Origin: an uncultured Acidobacteriia bacterium
GTDB taxonomy: Bacteria > Acidobacteriota > Terriglobia > Bryobacterales > Bryobacteraceae
Direction: 5' to 3'
Assembly (NCBI GenBank): GCA_903923395.1
Contig: CAIXXM010000107.1
Coordinates: forward strand, 62,001 to 126,000
DNA: 64,000 bases
The notes under the pieces are model-generated. The model did no database searches, had not been told where the DNA came from, and saw only the letters and a program-made list of their open reading frames with translations. The translations under genes were made by a program, and so were the position numbers. This document shows positions 1-9,433 of the stretch, one piece after another. Every line of letters starts with the position of its first letter. Position 1 is the stretch's first letter.

Positions 1-353
1 AGGAGTGCGAGGGTGCCGCAGGCGGAGGCGACCATGACCACGCAGCCGGGCACTTTGAGCAAAGGGGTGGCGACGGCTTCGGAACGGATCCACTTGTAGC
101 TCAGGGAAAAGGCGAGCAAGGGCATGAGAAAGGCGGCAAGGCCGAAGCTCTGCAAAGCCGCGTCAGCGACGTAAGCCCCATATTTTCCAATGAGATTGAG
201 CGGTCGCGCAGCGGCATCCGTAACGGTGTTCCAGGAAGGATCCTGGGCGTGGAACGATGCCAGACTGAGCAGAAGCAACAGTCCTGACATTAGATACACG
301 AGTCCTATCGCCTCGTTGAGGCGTGGATTTTGGGTAGGTTTTAAAAGCCTCAT
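1..353 (-). CDS. ftsK: DNA translocase FtsK, N-terminal 4TM region (partial, runs off the window start)
   Basis: Manual reverse-strand translation from ATG at 353: MRLLKPTQNPRLNEAIGLVYLMSGLLLLLSLASFHAQDPSWNTVTDAAARPLNLIGKYGAYVADAALQSFGLAAFLMPLLAFSLSYKWIRSEAV...; typical FtsK 4TM (SFHxxDPSW, N-x-xGxxGA-xAD). Absent from ORF track because it is truncated. Confidence 0.85.
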   Translation of the reverse strand, partial: MRLLKPTQNPRLNEAIGLVYLMSGLLLLLSLASFHAQDPSWNTVTDAAARPLNLIGKYGAYVADAALQSFGLAAFLMPLLAFSLSYKWIRSEAVATPLLKVPGCVVMVASACGTLAL

Positions 354-415
354 CCGGCTGGCGGTCGGAAGAAGCCAGAGCAGTTAATAGTATGGCAGAA
401 ATTGGCGCGGGGGAA

Positions 416-1093
416 TCAGGGTTCGGCAGTTGACGGGGAAAAATACTCTTCGTAGAAGTCAGGATCAAAGCGGTTTGCTGCGCGCACAGATTGGAGTGGA
501 ATGATGACGACAAAATCGTCAGGAATCATCCCATCGGAAAATTTGTCGGAGTAGTCGATCATCTGCCTCACAGCAAGGGAGTCTTTGTCGCGATAGCCGC
601 TTAGAATCGGGACCAGGCTGAAGAACTTTTCGGTAGGTTTGAGATTGGGGCTTTCAAATACGTAGCCTGCGTACCATTTCCGGTTCTCAAGGGTAATCGC
701 AATCATGGTGTCCGTGTTGGCTGCTTCCAGCATCAAGAGACTGAGTGAGTCCCCGTGTTCCCGTATGGTCTTCGCACGCTCAAGATCGGGATTGAGGAAT
801 CGATTCCAGCCCCAAGCCCCAGCAACGGATAAGACTACCGACAGGACGAATGTTCCCAAGTAAGGAAGATCGGAAAACTGAGTCAGAAAAGGGCGGAACT
901 GCCAGAACTGAGGGGTTAGTTTCAACAGACAAACGATTGCCCGCGCAAGGCCAAGCAACAAGGCCCCTGCGAAGGATGAGTGAAACAAAAGCCGGTAGCC
1001 ATCGAGCATCTGCGCGCGGAACCGGAATTTATGACAGAAGGAGATGAACAGGTAGCCGGATAGCAGGGCAAGAACAAGAAGATTCGCTGGCAC
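416..1093 (-). CDS. DUF6338-like membrane protein
   Basis: 225-aa ORF, N-terminal TM segments, then a soluble domain (MIAITLENRKWYAGYVFESPNLKPTEKFFSLVPILSGYRDKDS) reminiscent of DUF6338; GTG start. Confidence 0.65.
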   Translation of the reverse strand: MPANLLVLALLSGYLFISFCHKFRFRAQMLDGYRLLFHSSFAGALLLGLARAIVCLLKLTPQFWQFRPFLTQFSDLPYLGTFVLSVVLSVAGAWGWNRFLNPDLERAKTIREHGDSLSLLMLEAANTDTMIAITLENRKWYAGYVFESPNLKPTEKFFSLVPILSGYRDKDSLAVRQMIDYSDKFSDGMIPDDFVVIIPLQSVRAANRFDPDFYEEYFSPSTAEP

Positions 1094-1096
1094 CGG

Positions 1097-1243
1097 TTAA
1101 CGGCTTACACCGGCTTTAGGGAGATTTTTCACCTTGCGGCGCAGAGTCTCAAGATCTTTCTTGACACGCTCTGACTGCATTAGGGCTTTTAGATTTACCA
1201 CCAGGCGGTCACCCCGCAAGGTAAGTTTCTGTTGCTCTTCCAT
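1097..1243 (-). CDS. small hypothetical protein (48 aa)
   Basis: Manual translation MEEQQKLTLRGDRLVVNLKALMQSERVKKDLETLRRKVKNLPKAGVSR*, ends 3 bp before the downstream GTG start; not in ORF track (below size cutoff). Confidence 0.5.
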   Translation of the reverse strand: MEEQQKLTLRGDRLVVNLKALMQSERVKKDLETLRRKVKNLPKAGVSR

Positions 1244-1267
1244 ACTGCCTTGATGATACACCCTCTT

Positions 1268-2143
1268 TTACTTATTCATCGCCCAGAAAAACACAGCAAT
1301 CCCGGCCAAAATCCGGTAGATTGCGAAGGGCACAAAGCCCCGGCGGCGGACCCAGTGCATGAACCAGGCCACCACCGCATAGGCCACGAGGAATGACACA
1401 ACGAAGCCAATCGCGAGAATGATCCAGCCGTGGGAATCGATATGCAGCGGAGCAGCGGCCTCAGCACCCTTGCCGCCCTTGAGGGTCTTCAGAAGGTCAT
1501 AGCCGGTGGCAGCAGCCATCGTCGGGATGGAAACCAGGAATGAGAACTCCAGTGCTGCGGTACGGCTGAGTCCGGAAACCTGCCCCGCGGCGATGGTCAC
1601 CATGGAACGGGATGTACCCGGGAAAACTGCCGAGAGGACCTGGCAGAGGCCGATCCAAACCGATTGCAACAGGCTCATGTGTTCCAGTTCTTCCGCAGCC
1701 GTGGCGAAGTTGCCGCCCCGCTTTTCGCCGAACCTGGCATCCACCACCCACATCACAATGCCGCCGACGATCAGCGCCGTTGCCATCAATTTCAAATCTT
1801 CCAGATGCTTGCCGATGATCTTGGTGAGCAGGAATGCCGGTCCGGCGGTGCACACGAAAGCAACGGCGGTCAGGCCAAGGGGATGGGTCAGCAGGGTTTT
1901 ATCCCCTTTGACGCCCTTGGGAAAGGTTGCAAAGAAAGCGGTGATGCGCGTCCAGAAGTAAATCGGCAGGCAGAGGATGGCACCCAACTGGATCACGATC
2001 GAGAACATCTTCCAGTAGCCGTCCCCCAGATCCATGCCGAGCAGGGCTTCTGCGATACGGAGATGCGCGGTCGAACTGACCGGCAGGAATTCAGTAAGAC
2101 CCTCGACGATGCCGAGGAGGACGGAAAGGAGATAGTCGTTCAA
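1268..2143 (-). CDS. uppP: undecaprenyl-diphosphatase (BacA/UppP)
   Basis: GIVEGLTEFLPVSSTAHLRI and FPGTSRSMVTIAAG signature motifs. Confidence 0.96.
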   Translation of the reverse strand: MNDYLLSVLLGIVEGLTEFLPVSSTAHLRIAEALLGMDLGDGYWKMFSIVIQLGAILCLPIYFWTRITAFFATFPKGVKGDKTLLTHPLGLTAVAFVCTAGPAFLLTKIIGKHLEDLKLMATALIVGGIVMWVVDARFGEKRGGNFATAAEELEHMSLLQSVWIGLCQVLSAVFPGTSRSMVTIAAGQVSGLSRTAALEFSFLVSIPTMAAATGYDLLKTLKGGKGAEAAAPLHIDSHGWIILAIGFVVSFLVAYAVVAWFMHWVRRRGFVPFAIYRILAGIAVFFWAMNK

Positions 2144-2225
2144 CCCGTTAGGTTACCGCATTTGGGGGCGGATTTGGGGCATTTCACTGGTTCTTCACAT
2201 GCCTTGGCTATCCTTGAAAGAACCG

Positions 2226-3635
2226 ATGTCGAAAGCCAAAATCGTAGTTACTCTGGGTCCTGCAAGCGATTCTCTTGAAACAGTGAAGGCATTAATGCTT
2301 GCCGGGGCAGGGATTTTCCGGCTAAATGCATCCCACGGAGCCTGGGCGGACCATGAGCGCCGGATCGGCGTGGTGCGGCAGGCGGAAGCAGAATTGGGAC
2401 GGCCCGCTGCAGTGCTGCTCGACCTGCAGGGACCGAAGATCAGACTGGGGAAATTTGAATTTGGAAAGGTGCAACTCGTTACCGGTCAGCGGTTTACGAT
2501 TTCCACGATACGCACCTTGGGCAACTCGCAAAAGGCGTCTACCTCGTATGCTGCGTTCGCAACCGACGTGCGTCCCGGAGACCGGGTTTTGCTGAACGAT
2601 GGCGCGGTGGTGCTCAAGGCGATCGAAAACGACGGCACGGAAGTCATCTTCGAGGTGATGCAGGGCGGTCCAGCCGGTGATAACAAGGGCATCAACCTGC
2701 CCGGGGTAAAGGTCAGCGCACCTTCCATGACCGAAAAGGACATTGAGGATCTCAAGAGCGGTCTGGCCGCAGGTGTGGATTTCGTGGCGCTTTCTTTCGT
2801 CCGCCGTTGCGCCGATGTGCGGGCGCTGCGTGAATTGATGGGCAATACGAAGGTGCCGATCATTGCCAAAATCGAAAAGCCGGAAGCTTTGGAAGACATT
2901 GATGAGATCCTCCGGGAATCGAACGGCATCATGGTGGCGCGCGGAGATCTGGGCGTGGAGATGTCGCTCGAAGCCGTACCTCCCATCCAGAAGATGCTGA
3001 TCCGGAAGGCACGGAAGCAGAACCGCTTTGTAATCACGGCGACGCAGATGCTGGAATCCATGATTGAGAACGCGAACCCCACGCGGGCGGAAATCAGTGA
3101 CGTGGCGAACGCGATTTACGATGGCACGGATGCGGTGATGCTCTCCGCGGAGACCTCCGTGGGCAAGTATCCGGTGGAAGCCGTGGCATATATGGCCCGC
3201 ACCGCGGCGGAGGCAGAGAAAGGCATCAACCGGCGCGGCTTCTCCGAAAAGGGTCTACTCTCAGGTGGTTCTGATTCCGAAGTAGTAGCAGACGCGGCCT
3301 ATCATTCCGCCAAACATGCGAACGTGCAGGCCATTGTGGTCTTCACACAGATGGGCTACAGCGCGCGTTTGATTTCGCGTTACCATCCGCCGGTGCGAAT
3401 TATCGCGATGACAGATTCGCAGACCGTGATGCGGCGGTTGCTGGTGAATTACGGAGTGGAGCCGGTAATGGCACCGGCGGTGCAGACGACGGATGACATG
3501 CTGGAACAGATGAACTCCATGCTGGTGGAACAGGGCTATCTCCGCCCCGGTGACAAGGTGGTGTTCGTGGCCGGCCAGCCGGTGGGACGTTCCGGCTCTA
3601 CCAACCTGATGAAACTGCACCGCGTTACAGGGTGA
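2226..3635 (+). CDS. pyk: pyruvate kinase
   Basis: MSKAKIVVTLGPASDS, IAKIEKPEALEDIDEI, MVARGDLGVEM, TATQMLESMI, DGTDAVMLSAETSVGKYP; ATG at 2226 preferred to the upstream in-frame start. Confidence 0.97.
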   Translation: MSKAKIVVTLGPASDSLETVKALMLAGAGIFRLNASHGAWADHERRIGVVRQAEAELGRPAAVLLDLQGPKIRLGKFEFGKVQLVTGQRFTISTIRTLGNSQKASTSYAAFATDVRPGDRVLLNDGAVVLKAIENDGTEVIFEVMQGGPAGDNKGINLPGVKVSAPSMTEKDIEDLKSGLAAGVDFVALSFVRRCADVRALRELMGNTKVPIIAKIEKPEALEDIDEILRESNGIMVARGDLGVEMSLEAVPPIQKMLIRKARKQNRFVITATQMLESMIENANPTRAEISDVANAIYDGTDAVMLSAETSVGKYPVEAVAYMARTAAEAEKGINRRGFSEKGLLSGGSDSEVVADAAYHSAKHANVQAIVVFTQMGYSARLISRYHPPVRIIAMTDSQTVMRRLLVNYGVEPVMAPAVQTTDDMLEQMNSMLVEQGYLRPGDKVVFVAGQPVGRSGSTNLMKLHRVTG

Positions 3636-3639
3636 ATCA

Positions 3640-4530
3640 GTGGAGAATCTGCACGTTGATACCCGCGGCTCCGGCACCCCTGTGGTGGTGCTGGAATCCG
3701 GTATCGCGGCAAGCAGTGTGAGCTGGGCGCTGGTGCGGGATGAGATCGCAAAGTTCGCCACCGTGGTGAGCTATGACCGCGCCGGTTTTGGCTACAGCGG
3801 TCCGCCGGACCACAACTGCACGGCTGCGGATGCGGCGCGGGACCTGGCCGCCATGCTGGAGCATCACATTCCTGGTCCTTACCTGTTGGTGGGGCATTCC
3901 TTTGGCGGCCTGATTGTGCGCCGTTATCAGCAGGATCATCCCGGGCGCGTTGCGGGCATGGTTTTGCTGGACCCCGTGATCCGATCCGAATGGCGCAATG
4001 CCAGCGGGCGGAAGAAAGTAATGCTGGGGCGGGGCGTGATGCTTTCCCGCCGGGGAGCCTGGATGGCGAAGGTCGGCATTGTGGGCTTTGCCCTGCGCAA
4101 ACTGGTTTCCGGTTCGAATACGCTGCCGAAGATGATGGCGAAAGCGTCGGCGGGTCCTGGGTCCGGCGTGGCAGTCCGGCTTGCCAATCAGGTAAAGAAA
4201 CTGCCGCGCGAGACTTGGCCTGTGATGGCGGAGCACTGGAGCAAAGCGCAGTCTTTCCGCACCATGGCCGATTATCTGGAGAGCCTGCCCGAATCCGTAA
4301 CGCAACTGGATGAGCGCCGCACTCTGGGCGAGTTGCCCATCACCATCCTTACGGCGGAAACCACGGGTCCCGATGGCATTCGGGAGCATGCCACAGACAG
4401 CCGTCTTTCGAGGCGCGGACAGCACCGAATCATCGCCGGGTCAGGGCACTGGCTCCAACTCGACCAGCCCGCCGAAGTGATTGAGGCAGTTCGGGAAATG
4501 TGCGCTGTGATAGAGATGGGCGCACAATAG
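3640..4530 (+). CDS. alpha/beta hydrolase
   Basis: GxSxG nucleophile elbow VGHSFGG, DPV acid loop, C-terminal GSGHW; GTG start. Confidence 0.85.
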   Translation: MENLHVDTRGSGTPVVVLESGIAASSVSWALVRDEIAKFATVVSYDRAGFGYSGPPDHNCTAADAARDLAAMLEHHIPGPYLLVGHSFGGLIVRRYQQDHPGRVAGMVLLDPVIRSEWRNASGRKKVMLGRGVMLSRRGAWMAKVGIVGFALRKLVSGSNTLPKMMAKASAGPGSGVAVRLANQVKKLPRETWPVMAEHWSKAQSFRTMADYLESLPESVTQLDERRTLGELPITILTAETTGPDGIREHATDSRLSRRGQHRIIAGSGHWLQLDQPAEVIEAVREMCAVIEMGAQ

Positions 4531-4534
4531 AAGT

Positions 4535-5443
4535 ATGGTTGAGGCAGTGGAACTCGCACCGGACTTGGCAGTCCTCCGGGCGAGCATCGCGAATGTTTAT
4601 TTCGCGGGTACGAGGGATTCCTGGGTTTTGATTGATACTGGCGTACCGGGCTGGGGGCCGAAGATCCGTGCCGCGGCGGAAAAGCGTTTTGGCGAAACGA
4701 AGCCAAAAGCGATTCTGCTCACGCATGGACACTTTGACCATGCCGCCTGCGCAATGGAACTGGCGAAGTTCTGGGAAGTCCCGGTTTACGCACACCGCAT
4801 GGAGTTTCCTTATCTGACCGGGCAATCGGCCTATCCGCAAAAGGACCCCACCGTTGGTGGAGCGATGGCCTTCCTGAGCCGTTTCTTCCCCAGCCGCACG
4901 GTGAACATCGGCACCGTATTGAAGGAGTTGCCGGAATCCCATGAGATTCCCGGCCTCGCGGGCTGGAGGTGGATCGAGGCACCGGGCCATGCCCCCGGCC
5001 AGGTTTGTTTCTGGCAGGAGGCCGGGCGGATAATCGTTGCCGGAGATGCTTTGGCCACCGTTGATCTGGATTCCTGGCGCAAGCTGATTGCGTGGAAGCA
5101 GGAGATCGCGAAGCCGCCCTCACCGTTTAATTACAACTGGGAACTGGCGCGGCAGAGCGTACTTACCATTGCAGCGCTGAAGCCGCGGATTCTGGCCTGC
5201 GGACATGGAGATCCGGTTGCCGGTGAGAATGTAGCTGCTCAGCTGGAAGCCTTCGCGGGCAAGTTTGAACCTCCCAAACACGGGCGCTATTCCACGGAGC
5301 CGGCCCACACTAACGAAAACGGTGTGTTCTATGAACCACCGGCGCCGAAAGATAACCTGCCGAAGATAGCCGCCGGAGCAGCGGCGGGTGTGTTCGTGGT
5401 CGCTGGTCTGCTTTATAACAGGCGGCGGAAGAAACCGGAGTAA
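4535..5443 (+). CDS. MBL-fold metallo-hydrolase with C-terminal TM anchor
   Basis: LTHGHFDHA zinc motif, APGHAPGQVCF, GDAL; C-terminal AAGAAAGVFVVAGLLYNRRRKK. Confidence 0.9.
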   Translation: MVEAVELAPDLAVLRASIANVYFAGTRDSWVLIDTGVPGWGPKIRAAAEKRFGETKPKAILLTHGHFDHAACAMELAKFWEVPVYAHRMEFPYLTGQSAYPQKDPTVGGAMAFLSRFFPSRTVNIGTVLKELPESHEIPGLAGWRWIEAPGHAPGQVCFWQEAGRIIVAGDALATVDLDSWRKLIAWKQEIAKPPSPFNYNWELARQSVLTIAALKPRILACGHGDPVAGENVAAQLEAFAGKFEPPKHGRYSTEPAHTNENGVFYEPPAPKDNLPKIAAGAAAGVFVVAGLLYNRRRKKPE

Positions 5444-6205
5444 GTGGCGCAAGTTATCCAGACCAAGCTGGGCCAGGTGGAGTTCGAGATAGCAGGCTCG
5501 GGACCACCCCTGATCGTTTTCCATGGCTCGCCAGGCGGCTGGGATGGTGCGCTTCTTTGTGCGGAACAGCACTTACCCGAAGGCTTTCAAATCATCGGCT
5601 TCTCACGGCCGGGTTATCTGGGGACTCCGCTCACGAACAATGGCAGCGCGGAACAGCAGGCCGGTCTTGCGGCAGCTTTACTGGATGAACTAAGTATCCC
5701 GTCGGCAGCAGTCTACGGACTTTCCGGAGGTGGCCCTTATGCGCTGGCATTTGCGATCAACCACCCGGAGCGCTGCAGCGGATTGATTCTCGGCGCGACA
5801 GTAACCAAGCGGGATCCGCGGCCGGACTGGCAACTCCACTGCGAGACGGCCCTGCTGCACTTATTGGATTGGCTGGTGTGGATTCCAGGGTATCTTGCGC
5901 CAGGCTGGAAGTGGTCACGGATTCTCAGGGTCATCGCTCCGTTCTCAAGACGTGCCTCTGGTTATCGGAATGACGTGCAAGTGTTCAATCAACTACCGCC
6001 CTTTGCGCTGGGAAAGATATCTTGTCCGGTCCTGATGGTGCATGACCGCGAAGACCGCAATGCATCATTCGCGCACGCACGGGAGACCGCGCTTCGCATC
6101 CCGGATTGCCACAAGGTATTCGTAGAGGGATGTGGCCACATTGATGTGTTTGACCGCCCATGGTTCGCGAAACGATCCGCCGCTTCCTATTCTGATAAAT
6201 TCTAG
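5444..6205 (+). CDS. alpha/beta hydrolase
   Basis: FHGSPGGWDG oxyanion loop, YGLSGGGPYAL nucleophile elbow, GCGH; starts directly after the preceding stop. Confidence 0.87.
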   Translation: MAQVIQTKLGQVEFEIAGSGPPLIVFHGSPGGWDGALLCAEQHLPEGFQIIGFSRPGYLGTPLTNNGSAEQQAGLAAALLDELSIPSAAVYGLSGGGPYALAFAINHPERCSGLILGATVTKRDPRPDWQLHCETALLHLLDWLVWIPGYLAPGWKWSRILRVIAPFSRRASGYRNDVQVFNQLPPFALGKISCPVLMVHDREDRNASFAHARETALRIPDCHKVFVEGCGHIDVFDRPWFAKRSAASYSDKF

Positions 6206-6209
6206 CCGT

Positions 6210-8681
6210 ATGTCTATCGGCAGAAGGCGTTTTCTCAAAGCTGCGGCGGCTTCCCTGCCCGCGGCGGCACTGGCGCAAAGACCCGGCCTCGAAATCACTG
6301 ATCACAGCGGTCTGGAACTGGGCTGGGCGCTCGACGAATTGCGCAGCGCGGTCCGCGGCAGGCTCCGGGTGGAGTTAGTGCGTGATCGTACTATGCCGCC
6401 GGAAGGCTTCCTGATCACTAAGCCGGCCGGCGGCGTCAGGATCGCTGCTTCTTCCCGGCTTGGCTTTCATTACGCGATTCTCGACATGGCCGACCAGGCG
6501 CAGCACGGGGGAGATCCGGAGTTGATCCCAGCGGGAAAGCAGGTGCCGGTCAATGCCGTCCGCAGCATGACGCGGGCCTTTGTCAGTGATGTGGAAGACA
6601 AGCCGTGGTTCTACGATAAAGACTTCTGGCGCGGCTATCTTACCAATCTGGTAACACAGCGCTTCAACCGCTTCAGTCTCACCCTGGGCCTGGGATATGA
6701 CTTTCCACGCGGAGTTACCGGGGACTATCTACACTTCCCTTATCCCTACTTATTCGATGTTCCGGGGTTCAATGTCCGCGCCGTCCCTCTGGAAGACTCC
6801 GAGCGGGTTCGAAATCTGGAGGCATTGCAGTTTATCAGTCAGGAAGCAGCGCGCCGTGGACTGCATTTCCAGTTAGGGATCTGGACGCATGCGTATGAAT
6901 GGACAGACAGCCCGAAGTCGCATCACCACATTACCGGTCTGACGCCGGAAACACATGGCCCTTACTGCCGCGCGGCCATGGCGAAGCTCTTGCGCGAATG
7001 CCCCGGGATTAGCGGTGTCACCATGCGCGTCCATGGGGAGAGCGGTGTTCCGGAAGGGAGCTATGCGTTCTGGGAAATGGTCTTCGATGGAATCAAGAGC
7101 GCCGGGCGGACCATAGAAATCGACATGCATGCCAAGGGCCTGGACCAGCGCATGATCAACCTTGGCGTGAAGACGGGCATGCCGGTGAAGGTATCTCCCA
7201 AGTTCTGGGCGGAACACATGGGACTGGGGTATCAGCAGGCTGCAATCCGCGAACTGGAAATGCCCAGGGAGGGTGAACTAAATGATAAGTACTTCAGCCT
7301 CAGCAATGGTTCGCGCCGCTTCATGCGTTACGGCTACGGTGACTTATTCCAGACAGGCAGGAAGTTTGACGTTCTCTTCCGGATGTGGCCGGGAACGCAG
7401 CGACTGTTACTTTGGGGCGACCCCGGGACGGCCGCCGGATTTGGAGAAGCAGCGCACTTTGCCGGTGCTTCAGGCATTGAGATCTGCGAGCCACTGTTCT
7501 TCAAGGGACGCCAGGGATCAGGCTTGCCCGGCGGACGCTGCGCCTATGCGGAGGAAGCGCTCAGTCCGAAATACGACTGGCAGAAGTATGAATATACTTA
7601 CCGGGTCTGGGGCAGGCTTCTTTATGATCCGAAAGCAGAACCTTCCGGCTGGCAACGTTATCTTCGCCACCATTTCGGACAGGCCGCTGCGGAGACAGAA
7701 AGCGCTCTGGCGAATGCGAGCCGCATCATGCCGCTGATTACCACAGCGCATTTGCCTTCCGCATCGAATTTGGGCTGCTGGATGGAAAACTACACGAATA
7801 TGCCCATAGTGGAAGGCAGCGCGGCGGTACCTTACAGCGATACGGTAACTCCGAAGCGCCTGGGTACAGTAAGTCCACTCGACCCGCAGATGTTTTCTTC
7901 CATCCAGGAATTTGTGAAGGGAGAGACGACGAAGTATTCGCCACTGGAAGTAGCGGACTGGCTGGCGGAGATGGCCGGCAACGCACTTCGTGATATCGAT
8001 GCGGCGGGTCGCAAGACAGCGACATCCCCCGTATTCCGCAGGTTTGATGAAGATATTCGTATCCTCGCAGGCCTGGGGAATTTCTTCAGCTTCCAACTTC
8101 GCAGCGCGGTGTTCTACGAAACCTGGCTTGGCAATCATGACCCCCGGCAATTGGAGCAGGCTTGTATCGCGTACGGCATTGCCTGTGACTCGTGGCGAAG
8201 GTTTTCTGAGCGGGCAAAGACGATCTATCGGGCAGATATTACGTTCGGGGATACCAAAGTGCGGCGCGGACACTGGGCAGACCGGCTTCCCGCAATCGAG
8301 AGGGACTTCGCGGCAATGAAGGCTCTGGCTCCGGGCATACAAACGGCTGGAACAGGAATGATAGCCGGGCGGCAAAAACGTTCTGCGATGGAGATGGAAC
8401 ATTCACCCGCAGCGGAGTTTCAGCCGGGTAAGGCGTTGCTCATATCTACCCGCACGAAAGCCGCAACACTGCAACTGGTCTACCGCCGTGTGAATCAGGC
8501 AGAAAGATGGGTAACTGCTGCGATGCAGCGGGATGGCGGCAGCTTGCGGGCCACCATCCCGGCGGAATATACGAATAGTCCGTTTCACCTGCAGTATTAC
8601 TTCGCTGGAGAGTCTATCTATCCGGGCTTTTCGAAGGGGCTGTCTTCGCAGCCTTACTACTTTGTGAAGAGGGCCACTTAG
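6210..8681 (+). CDS. Tat-exported protein, likely glycoside hydrolase-like
   Basis: Start at 6210: MSIGRRRFLKAAAASLPAAALAQ (Tat/signal motif RRRFLKA); central region looks like a barrel hydrolase preceded by a GH20-N/GH67-N-like domain (RIAASSRLGFHYAILDMADQ). Family assignment uncertain. Confidence 0.6.
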   Translation: MSIGRRRFLKAAAASLPAAALAQRPGLEITDHSGLELGWALDELRSAVRGRLRVELVRDRTMPPEGFLITKPAGGVRIAASSRLGFHYAILDMADQAQHGGDPELIPAGKQVPVNAVRSMTRAFVSDVEDKPWFYDKDFWRGYLTNLVTQRFNRFSLTLGLGYDFPRGVTGDYLHFPYPYLFDVPGFNVRAVPLEDSERVRNLEALQFISQEAARRGLHFQLGIWTHAYEWTDSPKSHHHITGLTPETHGPYCRAAMAKLLRECPGISGVTMRVHGESGVPEGSYAFWEMVFDGIKSAGRTIEIDMHAKGLDQRMINLGVKTGMPVKVSPKFWAEHMGLGYQQAAIRELEMPREGELNDKYFSLSNGSRRFMRYGYGDLFQTGRKFDVLFRMWPGTQRLLLWGDPGTAAGFGEAAHFAGASGIEICEPLFFKGRQGSGLPGGRCAYAEEALSPKYDWQKYEYTYRVWGRLLYDPKAEPSGWQRYLRHHFGQAAAETESALANASRIMPLITTAHLPSASNLGCWMENYTNMPIVEGSAAVPYSDTVTPKRLGTVSPLDPQMFSSIQEFVKGETTKYSPLEVADWLAEMAGNALRDIDAAGRKTATSPVFRRFDEDIRILAGLGNFFSFQLRSAVFYETWLGNHDPRQLEQACIAYGIACDSWRRFSERAKTIYRADITFGDTKVRRGHWADRLPAIERDFAAMKALAPGIQTAGTGMIAGRQKRSAMEMEHSPAAEFQPGKALLISTRTKAATLQLVYRRVNQAERWVTAAMQRDGGSLRATIPAEYTNSPFHLQYYFAGESIYPGFSKGLSSQPYYFVKRAT

Positions 8682-8704
8682 CCGCACAAGCGCGACCCTG
8701 TTGT

Positions 8705-9433
8705 TTACGACTTGGCTGCCCGTTGCCCAATCCGGGCGAGAGCAGTTTGTGCCGCCTTCGAGATACTGACGGCTGGCATGAGCCCGAAGCCGCGGCCGCC
8801 GGCTCCGGCCAGTTCGTCCGTGCTTGCAAGTTCCTTGAGCCGGGGTAAGTCACTCGCGTCTCCAGCGATGCCAAGCGCTCGGATTCCGGCCAGCAGATCC
8901 CCCGGTTCCTGGCGGGTCACCAACTTGCGGGCAATCTGCGGAACAGCTTCGTCATTCCATTGGATTAACTGATCCAGGGCCATCGAGGTAAGGATACCCC
9001 CGAGCAGTGCGATCTCCCGCAGAACCGGAGCGGAGGAACGGTCACGATAGCGGACCAAGCCCTCCATCGCGTTCGTCTGCACAAGAAGATCTTTGTCCTG
9101 GGCAGCTTTGCGGAGAGCATCAATGTACTCACGCTTCTCCATGGTTCCCAGTTCCCGGGCCGCAACCGCGCGCACCATGGCGTTGTTATCCTGCAGCGCT
9201 TCGAGTAACTGTTTGTCCGCGCCGGCGATCCGCAGATTCGAAGCGGCACAGGCTTGCACGCGCATATCTTCCAGGGCGGCCCGCATTGCCGTGACCACTT
9301 CCGCCGTCTTGACGCCCCGCAGAGCGAGACAGGCTTCAGTTCGCTGCGTCTGGTTCAATTTCGAATCAGTGAACCGTTCCAGATCGCCGGCGAGTAAAGG
9401 TGCGGCGGTCAACAAATATCTTGCGATTTTCAT
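8705..9433 (-). CDS. HEAT-repeat protein with signal peptide
   Basis: Repeated helical units (NAMVRAVAARELGTMEKREYIDALRKAAQDKDLLVQTNAMEGLVRY); 4-nt overlap with the upstream TPR gene. Confidence 0.75.
   Translation of the reverse strand: MKIARYLLTAAPLLAGDLERFTDSKLNQTQRTEACLALRGVKTAEVVTAMRAALEDMRVQACAASNLRIAGADKQLLEALQDNNAMVRAVAARELGTMEKREYIDALRKAAQDKDLLVQTNAMEGLVRYRDRSSAPVLREIALLGGILTSMALDQLIQWNDEAVPQIARKLVTRQEPGDLLAGIRALGIAGDASDLPRLKELASTDELAGAGGRGFGLMPAVSISKAAQTALARIGQRAAKS

Noticed and set aside
163-513. 116-aa minus ORF and 65-aa plus ORF at the window start
   Set aside because: The coding frame here is the truncated FtsK N-terminus on the minus strand; these ORFs are in wrong frames.
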